Assembly (NCBI GenBank): GCA_900208305.1
Contig: OAPG01000016.1
Span: forward strand, 248,001 to 312,000
Reading direction: 5' to 3'
Length of the DNA: 64,000 bases
From: Melanopsichium pennsylvanicum
Lineage: Eukaryota; Basidiomycota; Ustilaginomycetes; Ustilaginales
A model generated the notes under the pieces. That model did not search any database and was not told the DNA's origin. It saw only the letters and a list, made by a program, of their open reading frames with translations. Position numbers and translations under genes: made by a program. This document shows, piece by piece, positions 50,828 through 62,108 of this stretch (its first letter is position 1; each line of letters opens with the position of its first letter).

Positions 50828-51553
50828 TGTATCGATCATGTTGGTTGTCTGTCCATCACCACTATGGCAATCGAATATAAATACCGAATTTCCTGTGACA
50901 CAGCTGCGTTGAGGCCGAGCGGAGTTGTACAGACATGCACTGGTAGGAATTTGATTTTCCTTGAAGATACAATTGACGCGCTTCGGTCACGGGGACGGCG
51001 CTAACGACTAATTCCGCCCTGTCGGCTTCGGAATAGCAACGAGCCGCAATGCTTCATCCTTTGCTTGACGAGTCTCGATCGGAATGAATCGTCCTCCGGC
51101 TCTGAAGACCGGGTTTGAAGGTGTAACGCCGAGGGTTGATTGAGATCGACATGCATACATGACTTTATGGGCTTAGAGGCACCTGCAGCTTAGGCCATCT
51201 AGGTCTGCGGGGGAGGGGCACGTCAAAGAGTGCGCATACCTGCTTCAAGAAAACACTGCTCCCTCCTTCGGCAGCAGACCAGAGCATCGTTCCCGTAAAG
51301 GAGCAAGTAAACACGCAGTTTCTTCCTTCACCGAGCTTTCTAGTGCCTTCCGCTATGCGGACACACCCGGTTGCTGTGCCTTCAGTGCTGCACCAGAGAG
51401 TCGTATTGATTAAGCTCGACATCTACTTAATGCCGAAGTGTACTAGTCTGGGGCATGCATTCACCATTCATTCATTCAACAACAAACCTCCCCCCCTTTC
51501 CCCCTTCGACGTCCAACCGAAAGCAAGATCGAACCTCCAACCAGCTCAACACG
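50828..51553. other. Intergenic region JmjC / secreted protein
   Basis: A 726-bp spacer. A TATAAATA-like element near 50876 sits just after the JmjC gene and may belong to its 3' region. No gene is seen. Confidence 0.5.
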
Positions 51554-52624
51554 ATGATGTTGTCAACCAGACCCTTGCTGCTCTGTCTGCTGGTCGCAAC
51601 CTTGGTCATGCAAATTTCGGCGCTGCCCGACTCGGTAGCTCCTGATGCGTTTGAGCATCGTCATGGCATCAGCAAAGGCCAGCTGCGATCGACCATCAGC
51701 ACCATTCGATCGCACTATGGAAAGGACTACGGGGCTCAAATCACTGCCTTGTGCAACAATCTCTGGCAACCCAACGTAACGCAACCAGCTCAGGCCAGCA
51801 AAAGCACCACTTCCCCTCAGACTGGCACACAGCCGGATGCCGGAACGACTGCGACCAACACAACCGAAGTTTCGTATAAAGGTGGTGCAGGTCAATCCGA
51901 TTCCGACACGGGTTCAACTGCGTCTGGAGACGCCATCACCGTTCTTTTGCCTAGCAGCGGAATGAATCAAGACCTAGACGAGAGGGAGGTGTCCGGATCT
52001 TTTGCAAGAATGGGTGTCCACGTTGGATCTGACGGTGTCTTCTCACGATCTCCACGCTCGGATCGATTCCTCTCGCGAGGTGCTGGCAAAGTCAAAGCTC
52101 AAGGCAAGGGACGCAAGCAGAGCGCCGGAAGCGATCACAAGCAGATTTCGTCTCCAGGCCACAGCAAGGCCAAGGCCGCGGTCGGAGGATCCGTCGTCGG
52201 AGGGGCCGCAAGTTCAATGCCAATTTTGGCTGGTATCGGATCGGTTCCGAGCATCGACACTCCTTCCAATTCCTCAACGACCAGCAATTCTACGCTAGCA
52301 GGCTCAAACAGCACGACGCCTGCAAGTGGCGGCAGTTCAAGTGGATCAATTGATTCCAGTTCTGTCTCATCGACCAACAACCAGACCCTGCCTGCAATCT
52401 CGCTGCCTCCTTTCCTTCGTCACGTTGATGAAAGCACTCTGAAAGAAGTTTGCAGGTTTGTGATCAGCTCGACACTGCCTTCATGGTTGCAGCCCAGCTC
52501 GGTTAAGAGCAATGCGAATGGGACGTGGCCCAAGGGACGGCCCTGGATGCTACCTACTGTTACTGTGACTGTGACCGAGACTGTCACAGCCACTGCTACC
52601 CCGTCGGCCTCTTCGACTCCTTGA
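51554..52624 (+). CDS. Predicted secreted Ser/Thr-rich protein, 356 aa
   Basis: I chose ATG 51554 because it puts a classical signal peptide at the N-terminus: short basic start, hydrophobic core LLLCLLVATLVM, and a likely cut after ISA or SAL (~22-24). A short ordered segment follows (GQLRSTISTIRSHYGKDYGAQITALCNNLW), then a long Ser/Thr/Asn/Gly-rich linker with several N-glycosylation sequons (NSST, NSTL), and a second short conserved-looking block (LKEVCRFVISSTLPSWL). The C-terminus is a (TV)nTE(TV)n run with no GPI hydrophobic tail. Only two Cys remain in the mature part. I know no family. Candidate roles are cell-wall-associated protein or secreted effector, both inference. The neighbours give no clue. 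Confidence 0.75.
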   Translation: MMLSTRPLLLCLLVATLVMQISALPDSVAPDAFEHRHGISKGQLRSTISTIRSHYGKDYGAQITALCNNLWQPNVTQPAQASKSTTSPQTGTQPDAGTTATNTTEVSYKGGAGQSDSDTGSTASGDAITVLLPSSGMNQDLDEREVSGSFARMGVHVGSDGVFSRSPRSDRFLSRGAGKVKAQGKGRKQSAGSDHKQISSPGHSKAKAAVGGSVVGGAASSMPILAGIGSVPSIDTPSNSSTTSNSTLAGSNSTTPASGGSSSGSIDSSSVSSTNNQTLPAISLPPFLRHVDESTLKEVCRFVISSTLPSWLQPSSVKSNANGTWPKGRPWMLPTVTVTVTETVTATATPSASSTP

Positions 52625-55600
52625 AACGTACATCTGGCCTTTACGTAGCCTGTCAGAGTGTATGTGCTACTTACTCCATATCTGTGACAATATCGGAACG
52701 ATCTGGACGTAGAAGAGTCCGTGTATCGGCGATCGGGATTCCCACTCGTTGCTTGGCCGTGTCGAATACTTTCCCAAATCACAGTTCGTTTATGGAGCAG
52801 ACATGCTCAGTCAGGTTCCTAGGACTGAAGCAGAAACGTCGAAATGCACTGCTGCTCAGATGATCGACGATGGCCTCGCGTGGAGTTGTCTCGCCAGATG
52901 TGAGCATGAAAGAAATGAAATGATTGAGCTCATACTCCAAAATCGTTCAGTTCACAGTTACAAATGTCAGTCCGCCAAGCCACGACAGTGAGATAGTGTG
53001 AAAGTGTGGATGCCGACGTCACAAAAGTGGGGACATTCATTGGCAAGGATGGTAAAGTCGCCGCAAATCAAACTCGGCGAGCGAATCGAGCTCGAACTCG
53101 TTCCGCGGGTCTCTGTGCAAATAAGCTTGATAAGACTGCACAAGGTGACCATGGTGTCTCGCTTCGACAGAGTCTTGTAGTTCGGCGGCAGATTATCCGA
53201 TCTGTGGGTGCGGGAGCCGTGGTCAACAGAATCGGCAAGGCATGGTTGTTTCCATTTTTGGTGCTGGCTCTAAGTGAGGGATAAAGTGATACGGAGATGT
53301 GGGCTTTCAAATTGTTTCAAAGTCTTGATCATCACAATGACCCTTTTTGCTATTGCTGTTCGGTAATCTTTGACAGATGTGCCCCACTGAATGGTTACTG
53401 TACTGTGTATTACGTAGCATGCTGGCGAATGCAATCGATGATTTTCTAAGACATTGAACGAGGCGCTCAACAGGAGACCATTCGAGCAAGCGAAATCGAA
53501 ACAAACAGGAACTCGCTTGAACTTGTCGACCACACGGTTTGCAGATTGGAGGACGCACTCGTCGTCTACACTGTGCAATACATAATACAAGATGTTCGGC
53601 TTGCGCTGAATGTGGCCCAAGTCCGACAACATGGTTGGCTCAATTTACGCCATTCGTTCATGTCTCAACGATCTGACCATGGCTAAATCACCGCATATGT
53701 TTCGTTGGAGTGTAGCACTGAATTGCCACCTGAACCTGCAACTGTTGGCGTCGATGCGATGTTGCCACCACCAAGAAAGTTGATGATAAGCGATGACGAA
53801 AAACTTTGTAACTCCGATCAGATTAGCTTGCTGAATTGGACTTTGCTTTCTGGATCAGCAATTTGGCTGCCGGACTTCATCTGGCTCGAGATGTGCACTT
53901 CGTCTTCTACTGTAATTGCCCTGCAATCAGCTCATGCGCGTGCACTGAGATGAGGGGACATTACTCTACATTTTGGTGTGCCTGCAGTATGATGCCAGAT
54001 TCCATGGTGCTTCTCGATTAGTCAAGCGGCCAAATCCAGCCCTGCTACCCGCACTTCTCTTTTGCTCGACTCGTAGCTTTCTGAACGAGCGTACGCCACG
54101 AGAGCGAAAATACAGTGGCTAAATGGCCGGCTACCGAAAGCGCTGCAGCGGAGATCGAAGGAGCAGACCCTTGGTATGATGCACGATCTCAAATTCTGTT
54201 ATTCTCCATTATTCCACTGGCCTTTTGAGCGAGGGCTGATAACGTCGACAAAGATCGCACCCTCTAGAGCTGTGCTGTGCAAGATACCCATCAATTCAGT
54301 CGGACGCGATCCGTCGATACATTAGAGACCCACGCAGCGTAGCGCATGAAACGATGCGGTAATTTGACGTACTTACTGCATCACGCCGCGAGGAGGACGG
54401 AACTCGAGCCAGAGGAGCAGTGCGAACAGCGCTCTCTTCTTTTCTGTTCCGACTCGTGAAACTTGCGCACGCGGCTCGGTCAAGATGATTGCATCGAAGA
54501 AGGGTCATGTTGAAGCGACAGACCGGAGCTGAAAATTCGCGCAACGTGTGACCCTGGATCTCGATCGAACCTTTTGACGTGCAAAGTTCCCGGTCACCTC
54601 ACCATGTGCGGCCACAACGGCGACAGCCAGTGCGAGGCAGATCACAACCACTTTGAGCTTTTCTGTTTGGCCAGGTGTGATCAAAAGCAACCATTCTGCA
54701 ATGCTCATCAGCCATTCACATTAGCCAAGCTGTTGCTGCGCCTGGCGTATAAATGCCTGGCTTGCACAAAAAAACATCCGTTCGCCCATGAACGGCTCCG
54801 TTCGCCCGATTTCACACTTGGCATATGGGTACCATTATGACTATCAGGCTTATGCAAAACAGAACAATGCAGTACAAGCAACACACAACACAGTACTGCC
54901 CGAAGCGCAGGCGACAACTTCATCGCTTACCATGCTTCTTTGGAGCAAAGTATTGGCGTCGGATGGAGCTCGGGTTTCGTTTGCGAGATTGTTTTTAGAA
55001 GCAAGATGCGCTGACGCGAAACTGCTGTACAATAGCTATGAAATGGGGTCGGTGTGGTGTTACTGTAACGCCAGCTGCAAGAGCAATCTCGCCTTAATGG
55101 TCGCAGGTCGCCTGCAGTTCGTCGGCGGCATCGACTTATGCACTCTTCGCAATTCACTTTTCAATCTAAACGGCTTCCTTGCCATGATGTGAGGTGCGGG
55201 TTCCGATTTCAGCGCCTCCTCCCGCTTTCTTTTCGTTTGGATCCAGCGCCTTGATTTGTCCCCTCCCCCTATTTTGCTTGCCGAACGCAATCATCGTTCG
55301 AATTTACCTCGTTCAGTCCAAACACCTCTCTATCCTGTTACCGAGATTGCGCAACATTTCGCGATCTCAGAGACGCTTAAGTGAAGCGCTTGACCCCAGA
55401 ACGCAGTGTCCAAGCCCCATCTGGGTGAATTGCAAATCTTTAAGGCACGACTTCGGCATTCGAGCACCGTTAGGAAGAGCAGAGCCAAATTTGTGCGTGA
55501 CAATCAGTGCTTTGGGCTACGCAAAAAGTAAGGCTTGAGTTTGATCTAATGAACACCTTGGAATCCGCACCTGGGCCACTGTGACGCAGTGTGTACGAAC

Positions 55601-57318
55601 TGCGAACTGAATTGTTAATGAACGGTCGAATTTCTCGACGAGGTTTCAAGGGCTTTAAAAGAAAGAAAGACCGGGAGAGATGAAACTCGCATCGGTCGCT
55701 GGAAGAGGTGCAGCTTCTCAAACAAATTTGACCGACTTCTCAGACAAAGCGGGCTACCGAGAGACACCAAAATTTCAAGAAAAGGAAACCGATTCCGATG
55801 TGGAAATTTTTACACAAAAGGAAGGTGATGAGACAGGCAGACGCGGTTCGCGCAAAGCAGAAGCGGAACAAGAAAATGAGAGACATGCGAATGCTGCCAT
55901 GCGATGCAAAGCGGGATCACTGATGTAGCTAGCTGCGCCGCCGTAGCCCGCTCAAACCTCTTCTGGACTCTCTCTTCTAGCCTTTCTTTTTCTTTTCTTT
56001 TCTTTTCAGATTTCAAGTCTTGCCTCCGCCCCTGAATTCTGCGCCTCGTGCATATGCAGAATGCCGCTCAAGGTGTCGAACGCACAACAGTGCAGCTGGT
56101 GGTGTGTTAGATGCGCTTCTCACGAGTGCACCTTGGCATAGTTGAAATCTGGACCTTTTGGTTTGGTCTTACATCCTCACTTTTTGGTTCAGGAAGGCGG
56201 CATCCCCCATCCCCATGATGCCTTTAATTTGATGCGAAAGTTGCAGCCGCAGAGTGTCCTCTTCCTCGCTACTTCGGGCGCACCGCCTTCATGATACTCA
56301 TACAAGCGGGCGCCATTGTGCATACGCAACTCGTGTAGTGTAGTGAATTTGGTGACTACGCAACCTAGCTAAATTTACAATACAGCGCAAGAATAGCCTC
56401 GATGATGATCCTCGCTCGCTTGCACCCATGCTGGGGAGCCCTTCCGTCCGTTGGCGTGCCTCGCCTGTGCTTGAGTTCACAAGAGCTTTCGAAACAAACG
56501 CAAAAAAACGCTCCCACTCGACCCTGCAGTAGTAGTACCGGTGCTGGTCACCGGCTTTCGAGAAAATGTTGCTCCTCCTTCCACTACTTGCTGTGTACGG
56601 CTAGGAAGCTGTTCCCCGCTCTTATTGCTCTGACAGTGTCCCTGTCTCCTGTCCCCCCCAATTTGGTAGCATAGAGTCCAGATCCAGATCCAGATCCTCC
56701 TCCTCCTCCTCCTCCTCCTCCTGCAGCCGGAATTTAGCGAGAGATCTCTCTTCTCGACTCCGACAGTGGTCGTAGCTCAGCGACGCCTATCTCTGCTCAT
56801 TAGGCGACTAGACTGCCATCATCCCTCCAACACACCCTCACCACCTGGCCATCTTTCCTACACCATACAAGCTACATCGTCGACCCAATTTTTCACCACG
56901 GCATCAACCTACTATTGTGCTGATCCGCTTTCAGCTTTGAACACTACTTCGAATCAACACTCACATCGAGTCCTTCTTGGCTCAAATCGCATCGTCACTG
57001 ATTCAATCAAGGCAAGGGACTACCGCAATCAAGTCTCGTCATACGCTCACCTTGCCAAATTAAATTCACTCGCACCGCTTAACAGTGACAAACACCAGCC
57101 CAGTCGTTCGCCGGCCAGCTTGGTACCACTTGTGCCTCCTCTTTGACCGCCTTCTGATCAGCGCATATTCTTCTGACGCAACTTGATGGACTGTTGCGTC
57201 TAAGAGTGACGACCTTGCGCAGAGACGATCAGCATCAGCTGCTGCAGAGCTCTGCGCCAGCTCGCAGCGACTCTGATCTTGGACTTGACTCAATCCCAAT
57301 ACAGCCATTTTCTTCAGC
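52625..57318. other. 4.7-kb gene-poor stretch
   Basis: No frame longer than ~135 codons here has a recognisable domain. A short reverse frame, 54505-54708 (67 codons), has a hydrophobic KLKVVVICLALAVAVVAAHG segment. A repeated CAGATC/TCC tract lies near 56679-56722. The right end, roughly 56760-57318, is probably the leader/promoter of the Tcp11 gene. Confidence 0.5.
56679..56722. repeat. (CAGATC)n followed by (TCC)n repeat
   Basis: About three CAGATC units run into about nine TCC units, roughly 600 bp upstream of the Tcp11 start codon. Confidence 0.85.
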
Positions 57319-60300
57319 ATGGACGCATCAGCTGACGACCCTCAGAGGTTTCGTATCCGACGTTCGCCATCGATCGGATCTTCCGCTGCTCCCGCTGCTT
57401 CAGCAGCAAGAGCAGGAAAGCGAAAGCTTTCCACGGCTGCTTTCGGTTCTTCGCCGATTATGGGACCTCACCCGCCCTCTTCACCTGTCACATCGGAGCA
57501 CCCGACAGATGAGCTCGAGCTGAAACTCAAGCACAACATGCAGAGTGCATCGCAGGTTGCTAGCACTTCGCGCAACACCATCGACGCACCTGACGCAGGC
57601 CGAACCATCAACGGCTCAGAGACAACAGCCAAAGGCGGACACCCGAACTCGTCTGGTCAATTTTCAGATTGGCAAGACCAACGTCGCTGTCACTCGATTC
57701 TTGCTGACTACGACTATGTTCAACCAACAGAGGATCGCCGTGACCCACGCAGCTCCAATGCTTGTCTTGTCATGCCCATCTCGTCTCAACAGCCACCACA
57801 AGTCATGGTCACAGGTGCAGCGCACGATACTCAATGCAATGATGCCGTCACCTCGCAGCCTCATCTCCAGCGACCACTAATACCCGACTCAGAGGCACGG
57901 TCAGCTGCACTTTCAAGCGAATCTGTAGCTCGGGCACGGAACGCTGCTGAAACGGTGCATCATAAGCATGCGTCAATTCAAAGCTCGTTGTCGCAAGCAT
58001 GCAGTTCCGTGCCACCATCTCCCGAGCGTGGCATCTCGCCTTCACCCTCCTTTTCTGATTTTGTCTACCAGGCACAACCTTGTCACGCACCGCGGTCTCC
58101 CATAACTTCCATTCCACGCCCTCGGTCCGACGGTAACGAAGAAAACACCACCAGAGAGTCGGAGTCCTCGACTTGTGCACTTGTGCAGCCTTCTGCTGGA
58201 CCTTACAAGGCATCCAAGATTGCTCAAGAGCAGGACTCTCTAGCCGCGTATGAAGCTGTTCAGCCTGCATCAGACTCCGCTCGCCCTTGGTTGAGTACAA
58301 CATCTCTGCAATTTGTCAACTTTGAGCAACGCAAGCTACCATCCTCGTCAAACAGTGACCAAGACGCTGTCTCCCTTGACTCTCCCGCACCGCAGAAGGC
58401 CTTTCGGCTTCAACCTGTACCTCCGAAGAAGCGCAGAAGGGTCGAGGATGCCAGAATAGACAGCGATCGCCTTCTGACAACTGCCCTCGGCGATGCCAGA
58501 AGATCCAGCGATGCCGGCTCCTCCTTCGATAGAGCGAAGATCCAGATCCATCCAGCCACCTCCAAAACTCCAAAGGGCATCGAGACGAACCGTGCCGTGC
58601 AGGGGCTGTCATCCAAGAACGACCCCAAGCACGCATCATCACTTGGCAAGATGGTGGACCTTGCATCGATGCATACTTCTCGTGCTCTAGCCTCGAGTCT
58701 TAGCACCATTGTGGCCGACTCGCCCTCGGCTTCGAAAATCGCCTCGACTGGGACCAACCCAAGCATCAGTGACCGCAAAGCAGAGAGCGCGTCCTCGCTT
58801 CCGTCAATGGTACCCTCTCGCAAACAGCATCCATCGTTTTCCCGCCGAATGCCTCGCCTCGTCCGCGCTCAGAGTGTTCCAAATTTGCGGGCTAAAGCCA
58901 CGTTGGACATTGCTGCACCTTCGCACTATCGCCTCGTTCTGCCTAGCCATTGGGCCAGCTACGTCTCTTCGCACGCACGTCCAGGCCGTGACAGTCAGCA
59001 GTCTTCTTCCAAAGGCTCGAGCTCACGAAACTCGAAAGGGCTCCCTTTCAACGTTGCAAATTACCCTACTAGCTCCAGCAGCTCCCGATCCCGATCGACC
59101 TTCACGCCAACTTTGCATCCCCCCATTACTCGGCACACTTTGCGCGAGCTCGACCTGTTCGAAATCCTCAAGAACCCTCAACTCCGCCACGATGTCGTGT
59201 TCGATTCCAATGTCCAGTTCCGCCCCAACTTCGACGGCGAGCGCGGACGACGCAAGCGAGAGGCCGGTGAAAGGTACTGGACTGCTGTCGTGCGCGAGAT
59301 CGAAACAGGATGCACGTGCACTGCCTTCTCTCACGGACAGCTGCTGCCCTGCACCTGTAAGGCTAAGGACCGTCTGCGCAAGCCTGGCGCGGCTGGATCG
59401 CAAGGGCCTGCCTCGCGCATACCATCACGCATTCCTCTCCTGGTGCAAGAGCTTCGCACCATCTGCCTGTCGATCTTGCCGTCCAACTATCCAGCTGAGA
59501 GCGTCCTGACCGAGGCTGACGAGTCCCCATCAAGCTCGTCAGCCGAACCGAACAAGGCTACAGACGCCCTTGATTCCGAAAGGGGATCTGCGGAGAAGAA
59601 TTCACATGCCTCGCCATCCTGTGGATCAAACTGCACCACAAGCCACCATCAACTCATCTCACAGACCCTAGATCCTCACCTGATTTCGCAAGAGCTGCAA
59701 CACGGTGTGCTCGATGTGCCCGCCCTCATCACATTCATGGGATGCATTCTGAAACTCCATTGCGCTCCCATGCGTGACGAGGCAATCGAAAAGATGGTTG
59801 AGGTGGTCTGCGTTGACCGCAAAGTGGGCAAAGGTCTTCGCCTCTGCTTTGAAATTCTCGAGCTGATGAAGCTCGATATTGCCAACCACCAGTTGCGATC
59901 AGCGCGCCCCTTTTTGGTCGAGACTGCAGTCGACTTCGAGTTTCGATGGTTCAAAGAGCAGATCGAGCAAAGCAAGATGTCGCTTGACAAGACTACGGCT
60001 TGGATTCGGCAGGCGTTCGCTTCCTCAACATCCAGCAGCGGCACACCTCACAGCAAGGCTGTCGTCGAGGCGTTCACCCGCGGCATGCTGCAGCTCATCT
60101 TTGACGTGCCCGGCTCGCTTCCTGTCCTGTCACCAGCAGCGACTCCGATTGGTTCGCCATCATCGTCTTCACTTAACAACACATTTGCAACGCACTATCC
60201 CGAGACGTTCCAATTCGATGCTTATCGCATGATGACTTTCCACAACGACGTCTCGGACCTGACCATCGTCTACATGCTGGTGCTGCTGTTCCGACAGCTC

Positions 60301-61284
60301 TGCAGCACTCCCTTGGACGATGGTAGACCGCTCCCTGCGAGCGTGGGAAGCATCGTTCAGCGCCAGCTGAAAGGGATCAAAGGAGAGATCTGGTGTCTTC
60401 TCAACGACGCCAACCTTTGTCTCTCGAATGCAAGCACCTTTCCCCCTACGCCTACGCCTTGTAACGGCGTGAGCAGCCCGCGCCGCGCCGCTGGAGTGGA
60501 TGGCAAGTTGTTCCTGGGCAGCGCTGGAGGCTTTGCCAAGTTGGACCATCCACGCTGGCGTCGCGCGATGCAAAATGTGCTGCTGCAAGTTGCAGCGCGC
60601 GCCTCGGCGGTGCAGGCAGCTGCCAGGGCTACGTCTTCGGATCCGAGTACAATCAAGACTGCTGCACCATCAGTTGGCACGCAAAACTTGTTGAACGCGT
60701 GGATGGATACCAATCTGCGCAGTGGCTCTGCATTGCACAAGATCTGTCAGAGTCGATTGCGCGATGTTGTGCTGGGCATGCTCGTAGAGAAGGTGAGGTG
60801 TGGATTGCAGCCTCCGAGTACTGCTAGTACCATATGCACCGTGGCTACCACCACGATTGGTGAAGATGTACAGCCCGCTAGGCCACACCCGAAGCGCACT
60901 GTGGAGCCTCAGGAGGACGAAAGCGCGACTGCTTCAGCGCCTGCCAAGAGGATCAAGTCCGAAAGCTGCTCTAGGAGTTGCTCGACCGAGTCAAATTCAA
61001 GCTCAGCTCGAAGTGCAACTGGAAGCGCAGCAACAGCAAACGCAGCAGCCAATGCATGGGATACAGCCATATGCCGAGCTGGACTGGAACCGTTTGCCGC
61101 CGAGATCAGGTTATTGTCAGATCGGATTGCCAAAGTGGCGACTTTCCACTTGAGAGTTTTTAGGAACCTGTACGAAGGGATCGAGAGCGGCCGTACTAAA
61201 GCTGATGCTGATGCTGATGCTGATGCTGATGCTGATGCTGGTGGTGGGGGTGGTGGTGGTGGTGGTGAAGCATCACGATCTTAG
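57319..61284 (+). CDS. Tcp11/Sok1-family protein with long Ser-rich N-terminus
   Basis: Single exon, 1321 aa. Residues 1-~600 are Ser/Pro-rich and disordered, with PKKRRRVED near 370 resembling a nuclear localisation signal. The Tcp11 domain begins near 607 with RELDLFEILKNPQLRHDVVFD, the family signature, and continues through LISQELQHGVLDVPALITFMG and RPFLVETAVDFEFRWF to the C-terminus, broken by Ser-rich inserts. Yeast Sok1 is a high-copy suppressor of PKA loss and mammalian TCP11 acts in cAMP/PKA-linked sperm signalling, so a role near PKA signalling is plausible but not shown. The protein ends in a (Asp-Ala)n run followed by poly-Gly encoded by a GATGCT/GGT repeat. Confidence 0.92.
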   Translation: MDASADDPQRFRIRRSPSIGSSAAPAASAARAGKRKLSTAAFGSSPIMGPHPPSSPVTSEHPTDELELKLKHNMQSASQVASTSRNTIDAPDAGRTINGSETTAKGGHPNSSGQFSDWQDQRRCHSILADYDYVQPTEDRRDPRSSNACLVMPISSQQPPQVMVTGAAHDTQCNDAVTSQPHLQRPLIPDSEARSAALSSESVARARNAAETVHHKHASIQSSLSQACSSVPPSPERGISPSPSFSDFVYQAQPCHAPRSPITSIPRPRSDGNEENTTRESESSTCALVQPSAGPYKASKIAQEQDSLAAYEAVQPASDSARPWLSTTSLQFVNFEQRKLPSSSNSDQDAVSLDSPAPQKAFRLQPVPPKKRRRVEDARIDSDRLLTTALGDARRSSDAGSSFDRAKIQIHPATSKTPKGIETNRAVQGLSSKNDPKHASSLGKMVDLASMHTSRALASSLSTIVADSPSASKIASTGTNPSISDRKAESASSLPSMVPSRKQHPSFSRRMPRLVRAQSVPNLRAKATLDIAAPSHYRLVLPSHWASYVSSHARPGRDSQQSSSKGSSSRNSKGLPFNVANYPTSSSSSRSRSTFTPTLHPPITRHTLRELDLFEILKNPQLRHDVVFDSNVQFRPNFDGERGRRKREAGERYWTAVVREIETGCTCTAFSHGQLLPCTCKAKDRLRKPGAAGSQGPASRIPSRIPLLVQELRTICLSILPSNYPAESVLTEADESPSSSSAEPNKATDALDSERGSAEKNSHASPSCGSNCTTSHHQLISQTLDPHLISQELQHGVLDVPALITFMGCILKLHCAPMRDEAIEKMVEVVCVDRKVGKGLRLCFEILELMKLDIANHQLRSARPFLVETAVDFEFRWFKEQIEQSKMSLDKTTAWIRQAFASSTSSSGTPHSKAVVEAFTRGMLQLIFDVPGSLPVLSPAATPIGSPSSSSLNNTFATHYPETFQFDAYRMMTFHNDVSDLTIVYMLVLLFRQLCSTPLDDGRPLPASVGSIVQRQLKGIKGEIWCLLNDANLCLSNASTFPPTPTPCNGVSSPRRAAGVDGKLFLGSAGGFAKLDHPRWRRAMQNVLLQVAARASAVQAAARATSSDPSTIKTAAPSVGTQNLLNAWMDTNLRSGSALHKICQSRLRDVVLGMLVEKVRCGLQPPSTASTICTVATTTIGEDVQPARPHPKRTVEPQEDESATASAPAKRIKSESCSRSCSTESNSSSARSATGSAATANAAANAWDTAICRAGLEPFAAEIRLLSDRIAKVATFHLRVFRNLYEGIESGRTKADADADADADADAGGGGGGGGGEASRS
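61201..61268. repeat. (GCTGAT)n-(GGT)n coding microsatellite at the Tcp11 C-terminus
   Basis: About seven GCTGAT units then GGTGGT/GGGGGT repeats encode alternating Asp-Ala followed by about nine Gly. Unit length divisible by three keeps the frame when copy number changes. Confidence 0.9.
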
Positions 61285-61958
61285 ATCTGTGTAGACTTGA
61301 CTGTACTTTTGATTGCTTGACTACGGTTTTGCTTTTGCTATGCATATGTTCATGTTTCTCCTTTATGCATAGTTTGTTCTTGCTCTAATTGCTTTGCACA
61401 ATTGCATCCTTATTTTTTTTTCGATCGACTAGATCTGAACTCATTTCTCTATTGTTGACAGGTAAATTTGTTGAGGTCGGAGAGATTGTCATCATAAGAG
61501 GCTTAAAGGAAGTAAAGTAGAGTATGTCGGCGAGGATGCTACGGGAACAAGGCAAAGGGTGCGCCATCGGTATTTAAGCATACTGTGCAAACATGGACCC
61601 CGTTTTGCGGCCATGCAATGCAACGCATGCAAGCGTGCAGGTTCCATCTGCAGAGCGCTGATCTTGAAAAGTGTAGACTGTGCACCCAAGCGAGATCGCG
61701 AGATGTTCTTGCTTGGAAGCTTTTTCGCGTTCTACGACAGCAAAAGTGGAATGCGCGTTTAAGCAAGATAAACCAGCTGTGACATACTCTTGATCGGCAC
61801 TCGAGTGAATTTGATGCGCAACTCGAACGATACGTAAATTTAAAGTACAGTCGAAGGTCTAAGTAAGAGATTTTCATAGATCTTAGAAACATCAGCGTGT
61901 TGAATGTGGGATTGTGTCTATATGAAGTGCGTGATTTTACAGTAATGTATATTATCAT

Positions 61959-61997
61959 ACCCCCTGTGGTGACCCCCTGTGGTGACCCTCTGTGGTA
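61959..61997. repeat. 13-bp tandem repeat (ACCCCCTGTGGTG x3)
   Basis: Two exact 13-bp copies at 61959-61984 and a third with two mismatches at 61985-61997, in AT-rich spacer. Confidence 0.85.
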
Positions 61998-62108
61998 GTG
62001 CACGGGCGACTTAATGATGAACAGAGAGTAGTACACTTGCTGGGTTGAAGGGGCGCCGAAAATCTGCCGCTACGTAACCTCGCTACCTATACTTGTACAG
62101 CTGCTGTA

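Noticed and set aside
55680..55928. 82-codon forward frame starting at an ATG
   Set aside because: Charged low-complexity translation, no domain, no promoter signal; too weak to call.
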